This document shows, in pieces, positions 32,497 to 40,855 of a DNA stretch of 64,000 nucleotides. The position numbers were made by a program, and so were the translations under genes. Source of the stretch: Cronobacter condimenti 1330 (GTDB lineage Bacteria; Pseudomonadota; Gammaproteobacteria; Enterobacterales; Enterobacteriaceae); the NCBI RefSeq assembly GCF_001277255.1, contig NZ_CP012264.1:3534001-3598000 (forward strand), in the 5' to 3' direction. Under the pieces are notes generated by a model. It was given only the letters and a program-made list of their open reading frames with translations, had not been told where the DNA came from and searched no databases. The first letter of the stretch is position 1. Each line of letters begins with the position of its first letter.

Positions 32497-34473
32497 TTAC
32501 TCGTCTTCCAGATAGGTGTAGCCGTAAAGACCACTCTCGAACTCTTCCAGGAACTGCTGTTGCAGCGTCGCATCCAGATCGGTCTGTTTGACCTGATCGC
32601 GGAAGTGCGTCAGCAGCGTATCCGGGTCAAGCTGTACGTAGCGCAGCATATCGGCCACGGTGTCGCCTTCGTCGGAAAGCTCCACTTCTACGCTGCCATC
32701 CGGGAACACAAACACGTCCACCGCTTCGGTATCACCAAAGAGGTTATGCATGTTGCCCAGGATCTCCTGATACGCGCCTACCATAAAGAAGCCCAGCGGC
32801 GGCGGGTTTTCTGGATCGTATTCCGGCAGCGGCATGGTGGTCGCAATGCCGTCGCCATCGACATAGTGATCGATGGTGCCGTCGGAGTCGCAGGTAATAT
32901 CGAGCAGCACGCCGCGGCGCGTTGGCGCATGATTCAGCCCTTCCAGCGGCAGCACCGGGAAGAGTTGATCAATACCCCAGGCATCCGGCATCGACTGGAA
33001 CAGCGAGAAGTTGACGTAGATCTTATCCGCCATGCGCTCCTGCAATTCATCGATAATCGGGCGATGCGCGCGGTTTTGCGGATCGAGCTGCTTTTGCACT
33101 TCCTGGCAGAGGCTCAGGTAAAGCTGTTCCGCCCAGGCACGCTCCTGTAACGTATACGACCCTGATGAATAGCCGGTGTGAATATCGTGCAGATCCATCT
33201 GGCTGTCGTGCAGCCATTCACGCAGCGAACGGCGCGTACCCGGCTCATGCATCTCCTGCCAGGTTTCCCACATGCTTTGCAGCGGACGCTGGGCGTCTTC
33301 TGCTGGTGCACTCGGCTCGGTATATTCGTTACGCTCAACGCCGATAATATTAGACACCAGCACTGTGTGGTGCGCGGTCACCGCCCGGCCCGATTCGGTT
33401 ATCACCGTCGGGTGCGGCAAGCCGTTTTCTTCACACGCATCGCCAATAGCCCAAATAATGTTGTTAGCGTATTCATTCAGCCCGTAGTTGACAGAGCAAT
33501 CGGACTGCGAACGGGTGCCTTCATAATCCACGCCCAAGCCGCCGCCCACGTCGAAGCACTGAATATTCACACCAAGCTTATGCAGCTCAACGTAGAAGCG
33601 GGCGGATTCACGTACGCCGGTTGCGATGTCGCGAATGTTGGCCATCTGCGAACCGAGATGGAAGTGCAACAGTTGCAGGCTTTCCAGACGGTCCGCCTCA
33701 CGCAGCATCTCTACAAGCTGCAACACCTGCGTCGCCGCGAGGCCGAATTTCGATTTCTCGCCGCCGGAAGATTGCCACTTGCCGGACCCCTGTGACGCCA
33801 GACGCGCACGCACGCCAAGGCGCGGGATAACGTTCAGGCGCTCGGCCTCTTCCAGCACGATTTTAATTTCCGACATTTTCTCGATGACCAGATAGACCTT
33901 GTGGCCCATCTTCTCGCCGATCAGCGCCAGACGAATGTATTCGCGGTCTTTATAGCCGTTACAGACGATAACGCTGCGGGTCATGCCCGCGTGCGCCAGC
34001 ACCGCCATCAGCTCCGCTTTGGAGCCGGCTTCCAGGCCCAGCGGCTCGCCGGAGTGGATGAGAGATTCAATGACGCGACGATGTTGGTTTACCTTAATCG
34101 GGTACACCAGGAAGTAATCGCCGTGATAACCATAGGATTCACGGGCGCGCTTGAACGCCGCGTTAATAGAACGCAGGCGATGTTGCAGGATCTGCGGGAA
34201 GCAGAACAGCGCCGGCAGGCGTTGGCCCTGGGCTTCGCGCTCCTTAACCAGCCTCGCGAGATCGACGCGCGCTTCGGGGACGTCCGGATCGGGGCATACG
34301 CTGATATGGCCCAGTTCGTTGACGTCGTAGTAGTTATTGCCCCACCAGGCAATATTGTAAGTACGCAGCATCTTGCTGGCTTCCTGGGAGCTCATTGCAA
34401 CCTCCTGCATGGAACGTAGTACACCCTGTTCGCCCGCTGACGAAGGCGAAGATGCAAAGATGTCGTCAGACAT
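32497..34473 (-). CDS. speA: biosynthetic arginine decarboxylase SpeA
   Basis: PLP- and Mg-dependent enzyme that decarboxylates arginine to agmatine. The 658-residue length equals E. coli. The PLP lysine lies in FLVYPIKVNQHR near residue 127. The glycine-rich loop is CFDVGGGLGVDYEG, and the C-terminal active-site cysteine lies in LLDITCDSDG. ATG 34473 is preferred: GAGG lies 7-8 nt upstream and MSDDIFASSPSSAGEQGVLRS fits homologues; ATG 34485 would add four residues. It starts 8 nt after the small gene yqgB, suggesting translational coupling. Confidence 0.97.
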   Translation of the reverse strand: MSDDIFASSPSSAGEQGVLRSMQEVAMSSQEASKMLRTYNIAWWGNNYYDVNELGHISVCPDPDVPEARVDLARLVKEREAQGQRLPALFCFPQILQHRLRSINAAFKRARESYGYHGDYFLVYPIKVNQHRRVIESLIHSGEPLGLEAGSKAELMAVLAHAGMTRSVIVCNGYKDREYIRLALIGEKMGHKVYLVIEKMSEIKIVLEEAERLNVIPRLGVRARLASQGSGKWQSSGGEKSKFGLAATQVLQLVEMLREADRLESLQLLHFHLGSQMANIRDIATGVRESARFYVELHKLGVNIQCFDVGGGLGVDYEGTRSQSDCSVNYGLNEYANNIIWAIGDACEENGLPHPTVITESGRAVTAHHTVLVSNIIGVERNEYTEPSAPAEDAQRPLQSMWETWQEMHEPGTRRSLREWLHDSQMDLHDIHTGYSSGSYTLQERAWAEQLYLSLCQEVQKQLDPQNRAHRPIIDELQERMADKIYVNFSLFQSMPDAWGIDQLFPVLPLEGLNHAPTRRGVLLDITCDSDGTIDHYVDGDGIATTMPLPEYDPENPPPLGFFMVGAYQEILGNMHNLFGDTEAVDVFVFPDGSVEVELSDEGDTVADMLRYVQLDPDTLLTHFRDQVKQTDLDATLQQQFLEEFESGLYGYTYLEDE

Positions 34474-34481
34474 AGCGAACC

Positions 34482-34613
34482 TCAAATTTGTGAAGAAAGT
34501 GTAAAACAGTTAACTACTATCGCAGCGTTACACTGTGATAACAACCCATAAACAGCAGAGTTATCCAGCACATAGTGCTGACCACCCTGCCGCGCGACCG
34601 GTTTCTTATTCAT
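34482..34613 (-). CDS. yqgB: small protein YqgB upstream of speA
   Basis: A 43-residue protein collinear with E. coli YqgB, the same length. It begins MNKKPVARQGGQH and ends in the well-conserved YGLLSQCNAAIVVNCFTLSS region, with a hydrophobic centre (AAIVVNCF). The stop lies 8 nt before the speA ATG, the arrangement of a leader or coupled gene. E. coli YqgB has been reported as acid-stress related; molecular function is unknown. The start at 34613 is set by homology; an in-frame ATG at 34664 would add 17 residues. Confidence 0.85.
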   Translation of the reverse strand: MNKKPVARQGGQHYVLDNSAVYGLLSQCNAAIVVNCFTLSSQI

Positions 34614-35083
34614 ATCATTGTAAAACACGTAACCGAACTCCGTATGACGGGTCGGCGAAACCACGAGAAAACTCCTGACGTCAGGAGAGCCCTTGTTCAG
34701 TTATCGCAAGCCTTGACCGGCCCGGGAATCCTGAGAAGCGCCGAGATGGGTAGAACATCGGCAGGTTTGCAAAAAAGAGATGCAGGTTGCGGGGGAAAAA
34801 CGCACGCCAGAATGGCATGGCAGATTAAGCGAATAACGACGGTTCATTATCTGGTATCACCTCCACGCCAGCCCTTGTGTGACCAGCGATAAGCCAAAGC
34901 TAAAATTCACTCTCAGCCCGGCTGGAAGTGGCGACACGGAGATTGATTCCATGTGCTTTTTTGCAGAAGCCGCGCGCGCCGTTTTATACCGGGAACAGGG
35001 GTAAAAAGCAAAACAAAAAAGCCCCCTTTGCCACCCTTGTCAGGAATAATTGCCACCGCTGCGTTTGAGGCATCAAAAACTGC
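34614..35083. other. long intergenic region between yqgB/speA and metK
   Basis: About 470 nt with no supported gene. It must hold the speA/yqgB promoter reading leftward. A 105-codon open frame on the + strand (34575-34892) overlaps yqgB antisense and has no Shine-Dalgarno, so I did not call it. K-12 lists small genes yqgC and yqgD in this gap, but I could not recognise them. Confidence 0.5.
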
Positions 35084-35113
35084 TGGAAATCGGATTAAGA
35101 TTTAACCTAGAAT
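35084..35113 (+). promoter_or_regulatory. predicted metK promoter
   Basis: TGGAAA (35084-35089), 18-nt spacer, TAGAAT (35108-35113; 5 of 6). The predicted start near 35120 falls within the adjoining met boxes. Confidence 0.45.
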
Positions 35114-35137
35114 AGCCATCCAGATGTTAATCCATCT
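35114..35137 (+). promoter_or_regulatory. tandem met boxes (MetJ operator) of metK
   Basis: Three adjacent 8-mers AGCCATCC, AGATGTTA and ATCCATCT, each partly matching the met box AGACGTCT. They start directly after the predicted -10 box. MetJ with S-adenosylmethionine is the known repressor of metK in E. coli. Confidence 0.6.
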
Positions 35138-35256
35138 ATACCGATTAACACTTAGCCTTCCTGTGTGTTTACCTGCATGGCCGCAGAATTTTCTTCTAAG
35201 ATGGCACCGACACACGGTATGCTGAGCCAATTGATTTATCCAGGGTGAAACAAAAC

Positions 35257-36411
35257 ATGGCAAAACATCTTTTTACCTCTGAATCCGTCTCAGAGGGACA
35301 TCCCGATAAAATTGCGGACCAGATCTCCGATGCAGTGCTGGACGCTATTCTTGAGCAGGATCCGAAAGCGCGCGTGGCGTGCGAAACATACGTGAAAACC
35401 GGTATGGTGCTGGTCGGCGGTGAAATCACCACCAGCGCGTGGGTTGATATCGAAGAGATTACCCGCAAAACCGTCCGCGACATCGGCTACGTTCATTCCG
35501 ATATGGGCTTTGACGCTAACTCTTGCGCCGTACTGAGCGCCATCGGCAAACAGTCCCCGGACATTAACCAGGGCGTTGACCGCACCGACCCGCTTGAGCA
35601 GGGCGCGGGCGACCAGGGCCTGATGTTCGGTTACGCCACCAACGAAACCGACGTGCTGATGCCAGCGCCGGTGACCTATGCGCACCGTCTGGTACAGCGT
35701 CAGGCTGAAGTGCGTAAAAACGGCACGCTGCCGTGGCTGCGCCCGGATGCGAAAAGCCAGGTCACCTTCCAGTATGACGCCGGCAAAATTGTGGGTATCG
35801 ATGCGGTCGTGCTCTCTACGCAGCACGCTGAAGATATCGAGCAGCACGCGCTCCACGAAGCCGTCATGGAAGAGATTATTAAGCCGGTTCTGCCTGCTGA
35901 ATGGCTGAACGAATCCACCAAATACTTCATTAACCCGACGGGCCGTTTCGTTATCGGCGGACCGATGGGCGACTGCGGTCTGACTGGTCGTAAGATCATC
36001 GTCGATACCTACGGCGGCATGGCGCGCCACGGCGGCGGCGCGTTCTCCGGTAAAGACCCGTCTAAAGTTGACCGTTCGGCTGCGTACGCCGCGCGTTACG
36101 TTGCGAAAAACATCGTGGCCGCAGGTCTTGCTGACCGTTGCGAGATCCAGGTGTCCTACGCGATTGGCGTCGCCGAGCCAACCTCCATCATGGTGGAAAC
36201 CTTCGGCACTGAGAAAATCGCAACCGAGCAGCTTACCCTGCTGGTACGTGAGTTCTTCGACCTGCGTCCGTACGGCCTGATCCAGATGCTGGATCTGCTG
36301 CACCCGATCTACAAAGAGACCGCCGCTTACGGTCACTTTGGTCGCGAACACTTCCCGTGGGAAAAAACCGACAAAGCGCAGGTTCTGCGCGATGCTGCCG
36401 GTCTGAAATAA
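35257..36411 (+). CDS. metK: S-adenosylmethionine synthase MetK
   Basis: Makes S-adenosylmethionine from methionine and ATP; essential methyl donor and precursor for polyamine synthesis. The 384-residue length equals E. coli. Motifs: SESVSEGHPDKIADQISDAVLD with the active-site His, the GAGDQGLMFGYA loop, and the phosphate-binding GGGAFSGKDPSKVDRSAAYAAR. ATG 35257 follows AGGGTG; an in-frame ATG at 35245 would add four residues. Strong codon bias marks high expression. It has its own promoter region with met boxes and its own terminator. Confidence 0.97.
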   Translation: MAKHLFTSESVSEGHPDKIADQISDAVLDAILEQDPKARVACETYVKTGMVLVGGEITTSAWVDIEEITRKTVRDIGYVHSDMGFDANSCAVLSAIGKQSPDINQGVDRTDPLEQGAGDQGLMFGYATNETDVLMPAPVTYAHRLVQRQAEVRKNGTLPWLRPDAKSQVTFQYDAGKIVGIDAVVLSTQHAEDIEQHALHEAVMEEIIKPVLPAEWLNESTKYFINPTGRFVIGGPMGDCGLTGRKIIVDTYGGMARHGGGAFSGKDPSKVDRSAAYAARYVAKNIVAAGLADRCEIQVSYAIGVAEPTSIMVETFGTEKIATEQLTLLVREFFDLRPYGLIQMLDLLHPIYKETAAYGHFGREHFPWEKTDKAQVLRDAAGLK

Positions 36412-36430
36412 TCCTTCGGGTCGTCTGAGT

Positions 36431-36466
36431 AAAGGCCAGCCTTGTGCTGGCCTTTTGCTTTTTGGG
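36431..36466 (+). terminator. intrinsic terminator of metK
   Basis: AAGGCCAGC-CTTGT-GCTGGCCTT hairpin (36432-36454) followed by TTGCTTTTT, 20 nt past the metK stop. Confidence 0.85.
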
Positions 36467-36541
36467 CGACAACCCCGTCACACCTCTTCCTCTTTACCGC
36501 CAGCGGCTATACTTCTTGCCACTCATGCTGATCGAAGAACA

Positions 36542-36557
36542 ATGAAACCGATTACAT
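36542..36557. promoter_or_regulatory. distal GalR/GalS-type operator
   Basis: ATGAAACCGATTACAT keeps the operator centre and most of the palindrome (consensus GTGTAANCGNTTNCAC). Its centre is 184 bp upstream of the proximal operator, which would allow repression by looping. Confidence 0.55.
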
Positions 36558-36725
36558 GAGCAGGAAAACAGCCAGTTTTTCAGAATTGTCTTTATGCAAA
36601 TGGCTATTCTGCATCTTGTTACATTCCACTTCAGCTTAGTCTGAATTTCTTCCCGCCGCTTCGTTTCTGTCTACACTAATTAACTGATAAAAAACGGGTT
36701 AAGTGATTTACGCAAGCTGACAATA

Positions 36726-36741
36726 GTGTAACCGATTACAC
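36726..36741. promoter_or_regulatory. proximal GalR/GalS operator of galP
   Basis: GTGTAACCGATTACAC fits the gal operator consensus at every fixed position. It lies about 85 nt upstream of the galP start and directly next to a CRP site. Confidence 0.85.
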
Positions 36742-36744
36742 GCA

Positions 36745-36760
36745 CGTGACTGATATCACA
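36745..36760. promoter_or_regulatory. CRP site of galP
   Basis: CGTGACTGATATCACA fits TGTGA-N6-TCACA with one mismatch. It is separated from the gal operator by 3 nt, so CRP and GalR/GalS binding should interact. The remaining 36467-36825 sequence shows no gene. Confidence 0.75.
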
Positions 36761-36825
36761 TATTTTTACGTTACGCTAACTTACCCTTTACGACGATAAA
36801 ACCAATAACCCAACTGGAGGGCAGT

Positions 36826-38220
36826 ATGCCTGACAATAAAAAACAGGGGCGTTCAAACAAGGCCATGACGTTCTTCGTCTGTTTTCTCGCGGCCCTGGCG
36901 GGACTTCTTTTCGGCCTGGACATCGGCGTGATTGCGGGCGCGCTGCCCTTCATCACTGAAGATTTCAATATCACCCCCCACCAGCAGGAATGGGTGGTCA
37001 GCTCCATGATGTTCGGCGCTGCGGTCGGCGCGGTCGGCAGCGGCTGGCTCTCTTCACGTCTCGGACGTAAATACAGCCTGATGATTGGCTCGATACTGTT
37101 TGTTATCGGCTCCCTCTGCTCGGCGTTCGCGCCGAATGCGGAAGTGCTGATTATCTCCCGCGTGCTGCTGGGCCTAGCGGTGGGTATCGCCTCTTATACC
37201 GCGCCGCTTTACCTTTCCGAAATTGCGCCGGAGAAGATCCGCGGCAGCATGATCTCCATGTATCAGTTGATGATCACCATCGGGATCCTGGGGGCGTATC
37301 TTTCTGATACCGCGTTCAGCTACAGTGGCGCCTGGCGCTGGATGCTTGGCGTCATCACCATTCCGGCGCTTCTGCTGCTTGTCGGCGTCTTTTTTCTGCC
37401 GGACAGTCCGCGCTGGTTCGCCGCGAAGCGTCGTTTTCACGATGCCGAGCGTGTCTTGCTGAAGCTGCGTGATTCCAGCGCAGAAGCAAAACGCGAGCTT
37501 GAAGAGATCCGCGAAAGCCTGAAGGTGAAACAAAGCGGCTGGGCGCTGTTTAAAGACAACAGCAACTTCCGTCGCGCCGTGTTCCTCGGCATCTTGTTGC
37601 AGGTAATGCAGCAGTTCACCGGCATGAACGTCATCATGTATTACGCGCCGAAAATCTTCGAGCTGGCAGGCTATTCCAACACCACCGAGCAGATGTGGGG
37701 CACCGTGATTGTTGGCCTGACCAACGTTCTCGCGACCTTTATCGCCATCGGCCTGGTGGATCGCTGGGGCCGTAAACCGACGCTCATTCTGGGCTTCGTC
37801 GTCATGGCAACCGGTATGGGTATTCTCGGTACGATGCTGCATATGGGCATCGACAGCCCGGCAGGCCAGTACTTCGCTGTCGCGATGCTGCTGATGTTCA
37901 TCATCGGTTTCGCCATGAGCGCCGGTCCGCTGATTTGGGTACTGTGCTCAGAAATCCAGCCGCTGAAAGGCCGCGATTTCGGTATCACCCTCTCTACCGC
38001 GACCAACTGGATTGCGAACATGATTGTGGGCGCGACGTTCCTGACGATGCTCAACACGCTGGGCAACGCGCCGACTTTCTGGGTCTACGCCGGTCTCAAC
38101 CTGTTCTTCATCGTGCTGACTATCTGGCTTGTGCCAGAAACCAAGCACGTGTCGCTGGAGCACATTGAGCGTAACCTGATGAAAGGCCGCAAACTGCGCG
38201 ATATCGGTTCAAACGACTAA
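36826..38220 (+). CDS. galP: galactose:H+ symporter GalP
   Basis: Twelve-helix major facilitator of the sugar porter family that imports galactose and glucose with protons. The 464-residue length equals E. coli. Family signatures are GLDIGVIAGALPF in helix 1, the R-x-G-R-K/R motif in GWLSSRLGRKYSL, PESPR-like LPDSPRWFA after helix 6, QQFTGMNVIMYYAP in helix 7, and DRWGRKP and PETK in the C-terminal half (VPETKHVSLEHIE). It is controlled by two gal operators and a CRP site upstream. It is followed by a shared terminator with the convergent Tsx-like gene. Confidence 0.97.
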   Translation: MPDNKKQGRSNKAMTFFVCFLAALAGLLFGLDIGVIAGALPFITEDFNITPHQQEWVVSSMMFGAAVGAVGSGWLSSRLGRKYSLMIGSILFVIGSLCSAFAPNAEVLIISRVLLGLAVGIASYTAPLYLSEIAPEKIRGSMISMYQLMITIGILGAYLSDTAFSYSGAWRWMLGVITIPALLLLVGVFFLPDSPRWFAAKRRFHDAERVLLKLRDSSAEAKRELEEIRESLKVKQSGWALFKDNSNFRRAVFLGILLQVMQQFTGMNVIMYYAPKIFELAGYSNTTEQMWGTVIVGLTNVLATFIAIGLVDRWGRKPTLILGFVVMATGMGILGTMLHMGIDSPAGQYFAVAMLLMFIIGFAMSAGPLIWVLCSEIQPLKGRDFGITLSTATNWIANMIVGATFLTMLNTLGNAPTFWVYAGLNLFFIVLTIWLVPETKHVSLEHIERNLMKGRKLRDIGSND

Positions 38221-38235
38221 GTTCGCCGGATACGA

Positions 38236-38268
38236 TAAAAAAGGGATGCCTGGCATCCCTTTTTCTTT
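38236..38268. terminator. bidirectional terminator galP / Tsx-like gene
   Basis: AAAAGGGATGCC-T-GGCATCCCTTTTT near-perfect hairpin with A- and T-rich flanks on both sides (T5 on +, T6 on minus). Confidence 0.85.
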
Positions 38269-38280
38269 TGAGACTGGTGC

Positions 38281-39129
38281 TTAAAACGCATATCCCACCG
38301 TAAAATAGCCGGCCCACCCTGTCGCCTTTACATAGAAATCGCCGTCACCAAAATTCAGTTTGGCATTATCTTTCCACTGTCCGCCATTATGGAAATAACG
38401 CGCCGTGACGGAGGTTTTCCAGTGTGCCCAGGTCAGCGCCAGAATATGCGTGGAGGCAATGGAATCGTTTGTGCGTGATTTATCCCTGTCGCCAAGCTCT
38501 GAGCCAAAATCAAAATTAGTAAAGCCGACATAAGAAAACTGCGCGCCGAAAATCCGGGTAATCGGGACATTGTATTTCACCTTAAAGCGATAACCATCCC
38601 ATTCATTTTCATTCGCGGCCGCATAATTCTGCCACTGATATTTAGCATAAATATCCAACGCTAATGATACCGGCGATCCGGTATCAATATCCGTTCCCAG
38701 CCCCATATACCACGTACTTTGTCGGGAGGCTCTGTTATCGCCCATATCGTAAATATAGTTATTGGCGAAATACCACTCTTTAAACGGGCCAAACGCCAGC
38801 GAGACGTCCATTAGCTTATCGAGTGAAAAGCGCGGCTCGATTTCAGTAAAGACAGGTGAGCCATCATCCCAGGCGCCGTGGTCAGGCGGGTTACCGACGC
38901 CAAAAAATTTGGGAATATCGACGTAGCCATAAAAATCAAACCAGTCTTTTTTCCCGAAAGCCGTATATTCCGGATAGAGATCGTTGGTTAATATTGGACC
39001 AAAACGCGTATGGTAACGCCCAATCACATTTATACTCTGATGCCACCAGTCTGATAAATATTCGTCCTGCGCATACGACGGACAGGAGGAAAGAAGAGAC
39101 AACGCGAATAACCATCCTTTTTTCATCAT
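38281..39129 (-). CDS. Tsx-like nucleoside-specific outer-membrane channel
   Basis: Predicted outer-membrane beta-barrel of the Tsx (Channel_Tsx) family, 282 residues. Signal peptide MMKKGWLFALSLLSSCPSYA is followed by mature QDEYLSDWWHQSINVIGRYH, matching Tsx. Other strongly conserved pieces are KKDWFDFYGYVD, FGPFKEWYFANNYIYDMG, RQSTWYMGLGTDIDTG and the C-terminal aromatic YAF that signals barrel assembly. It is clearly Tsx-related but diverged, so it is probably a paralogue in addition to tsx itself, with nucleoside-like ligand by inference. AGGA lies 6 nt upstream of the first of two ATGs. The gene is more A/T-rich than its neighbours and breaks the K-12 order galP-sprT, so it may have been acquired. 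Confidence 0.9.
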   Translation of the reverse strand: MMKKGWLFALSLLSSCPSYAQDEYLSDWWHQSINVIGRYHTRFGPILTNDLYPEYTAFGKKDWFDFYGYVDIPKFFGVGNPPDHGAWDDGSPVFTEIEPRFSLDKLMDVSLAFGPFKEWYFANNYIYDMGDNRASRQSTWYMGLGTDIDTGSPVSLALDIYAKYQWQNYAAANENEWDGYRFKVKYNVPITRIFGAQFSYVGFTNFDFGSELGDRDKSRTNDSIASTHILALTWAHWKTSVTARYFHNGGQWKDNAKLNFGDGDFYVKATGWAGYFTVGYAF

Positions 39130-39484
39130 CAGGGTTCCTTTAACATGTTCATCGCATCAGGCGCTAAACGTGCGTCTGATAAATAGCAATATCTTCCTGC
39201 CTGCATTACGCGATGCAGGAAATAGCTTTATGAAAAACACTTACTTTGGCGTACTGATTTAAGAGCCACTCAGCAGCGTCCCATTTAATGCACGCTTACG
39301 GATCCATTCTGTGATTCTCTGCGCAATATAATAAAAGGATGGCTGCCAATAACGTCTGTTATTACACGGCACGGTGGGAATAAATCGAAATATGACGAAT
39401 GTTGTATTTGTATGACTGAAATAACAATAAGACGAATAACGGCAAGGATTGTTATCAACGGAGCGAAAGGCTATGCTTTTCGCC
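39130..39484. other. A/T-rich divergent promoter region, Tsx-like gene / sprT
   Basis: About 355 nt without a plausible gene. It contains a small perfect hairpin CCTGCAT-TACGCG-ATGCAGG (39200-39219) without T-run, and A/T-rich stretches suited to promoters on both sides. No operator could be named. Confidence 0.5.
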
Positions 39485-39985
39485 ATGAAAACCCCACGTC
39501 TCCCTATTGCCCTTCAACAGGCCATGATGCGCAGCCTGCGCGACGCGCTCGCGCGCGCCAATCAGAAGCTTGGGCGTAACTATCCGGAGCCGAAGCTTGT
39601 TTACCAGCAGCGCGGCACCGCAGCGGGTACAGCCTGGCTTGAAAACTATGAAATTCGCTTAAATCCGGTATTGCTGATGGAAAATCAGCAGGCGTTTATC
39701 GATGAGGTGGTTCCTCATGAACTGGCCCATCTGCTGGTCTGGAAACATTTTGGCCGCGTACCACCGCACGGCAAAGAGTGGAAATGGATGATGGAGAGCG
39801 TGCTTGGCGTCCCGGCACGCCGCACGCACCAGTTTGAACTTGATTCAGTGCGCGCCAATACCTTCCCCTACCGCTGCCGTTGCCAGCAGCATCAGTTGAC
39901 CGTCCGCCGCCATAACCGCGTCATGCGTGGCGAAACCCAGTATCGCTGTGTGCGCTGCGGCGAGACGCTGGTCGCAGAAAGCTGA
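39485..39985 (+). CDS. sprT: SprT family zinc metalloprotease-like protein
   Basis: Protein of 166 residues with a zincin motif HELAH at residues 78-82 and a C-terminal zinc ribbon (YRCRCQQHQ and YRCVRCGE, four Cys). E. coli SprT was named from effects on the bolA gene; eukaryotic relatives (Spartan) cut DNA-protein crosslinks. Start at 39485 (MKTPRLPIALQQ) fits E. coli. The ATG at 39473 has a GGAG 9 nt upstream and remains possible. It sits upstream of endA, as in K-12. Confidence 0.93.
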   Translation: MKTPRLPIALQQAMMRSLRDALARANQKLGRNYPEPKLVYQQRGTAAGTAWLENYEIRLNPVLLMENQQAFIDEVVPHELAHLLVWKHFGRVPPHGKEWKWMMESVLGVPARRTHQFELDSVRANTFPYRCRCQQHQLTVRRHNRVMRGETQYRCVRCGETLVAES

Positions 39986-40073
39986 CGCTTTCAGGAAATT
40001 TCTGGCAATAACCGATTGCTTCCGGCTCCCTCCTTCGTTACGTTGCGAACACCTTCGGACAAGGAACTGGAAG

Positions 40074-40781
40074 ATGTCTCGCAAAATTACACTGGCGGCG
40101 GCGCTGTGCCTCGCTTTCACCGCACCTGCTGCGCTGGCGGCCGGTATCAATAGTTTCAGCCAGGCCAAAGCCGCCGGCGTGAAAATCAACGCTGACGCCC
40201 CAGGCGATTTCTATTGCGGCTGCCCCATTACCTGGCAGGGTAAAAAGGGTATTCCCGATCTTAAAGCCTGCGGCTATCAGGTACGTAAAAGCGAAAACCG
40301 CGCCTCGCGCATCGAGTGGGAACATGTGGTGCCCGCCTGGCAGTTCGGCCACCAGCGCCAGTGCTGGCAGGAAGGTGGGCGTAAAAACTGCAGTAAAGAT
40401 CCGGTCTACCGCGAAATGGAAACCGATCTTCATAACCTGCAACCCGCCGTCGGTGAGGTCAACGGCGACCGCGGCAATTTCCTCTACAGCCAGTGGCGCG
40501 GCGGTGAAGGTCAGTACGGCCAGTGCGAAATGAAAGTTGACTTCAAAAATAAACAGGCCGAACCGCCTGCCCGCGCCCGCGGCGCTATTGCCCGCACGTA
40601 TTTCTATATGCGCGATAAATATCAGCTCAACCTGTCTCGCGCCCAGACGCAGCTTTTTGAAGCCTGGAACAAGCTCTATCCGGTGACGGCGTGGGAATGT
40701 ACCCGCGACGCACGCATCGCCAAGGTACAGGGCAACCATAACCCCTACGTACAGCAGGCTTGCCAGGGGCAAAACCGCTAA
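40074..40781 (+). CDS. endA: DNA-specific endonuclease I (EndA)
   Basis: Periplasmic non-specific double-strand endonuclease. The 235-residue length equals E. coli. Signal peptide MSRKITLAAALCLAFTAPAALA is cleaved before AGINSFSQAK. The beta-beta-alpha metal motif is in RIEWEHVVPAWQFG, with the conserved NGDRGNF and the YFYMRDKY helix; cysteines in FYCGCPITW, WQEGGRKNC and WECTRD suggest disulfides. ATG 40074 has AAGGA 8 nt upstream. It is in the conserved run sprT-endA-rsmE-gshB-yqgE-ruvX. Confidence 0.96.
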   Translation: MSRKITLAAALCLAFTAPAALAAGINSFSQAKAAGVKINADAPGDFYCGCPITWQGKKGIPDLKACGYQVRKSENRASRIEWEHVVPAWQFGHQRQCWQEGGRKNCSKDPVYREMETDLHNLQPAVGEVNGDRGNFLYSQWRGGEGQYGQCEMKVDFKNKQAEPPARARGAIARTYFYMRDKYQLNLSRAQTQLFEAWNKLYPVTAWECTRDARIAKVQGNHNPYVQQACQGQNR

Positions 40782-40855
40782 CCTACACTACCGGGCAATT
40801 GTTAACGCAGGGCTTGCCGCGCGATGCCGCAAGCCCCTTTTACCGGAAGAAGCCC

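Noticed and set aside
34575..34892. 105-codon open frame on the + strand in the speA-metK gap
   Set aside because: It overlaps yqgB on the opposite strand, has no Shine-Dalgarno, has low-complexity basic composition, and I recognise no family.
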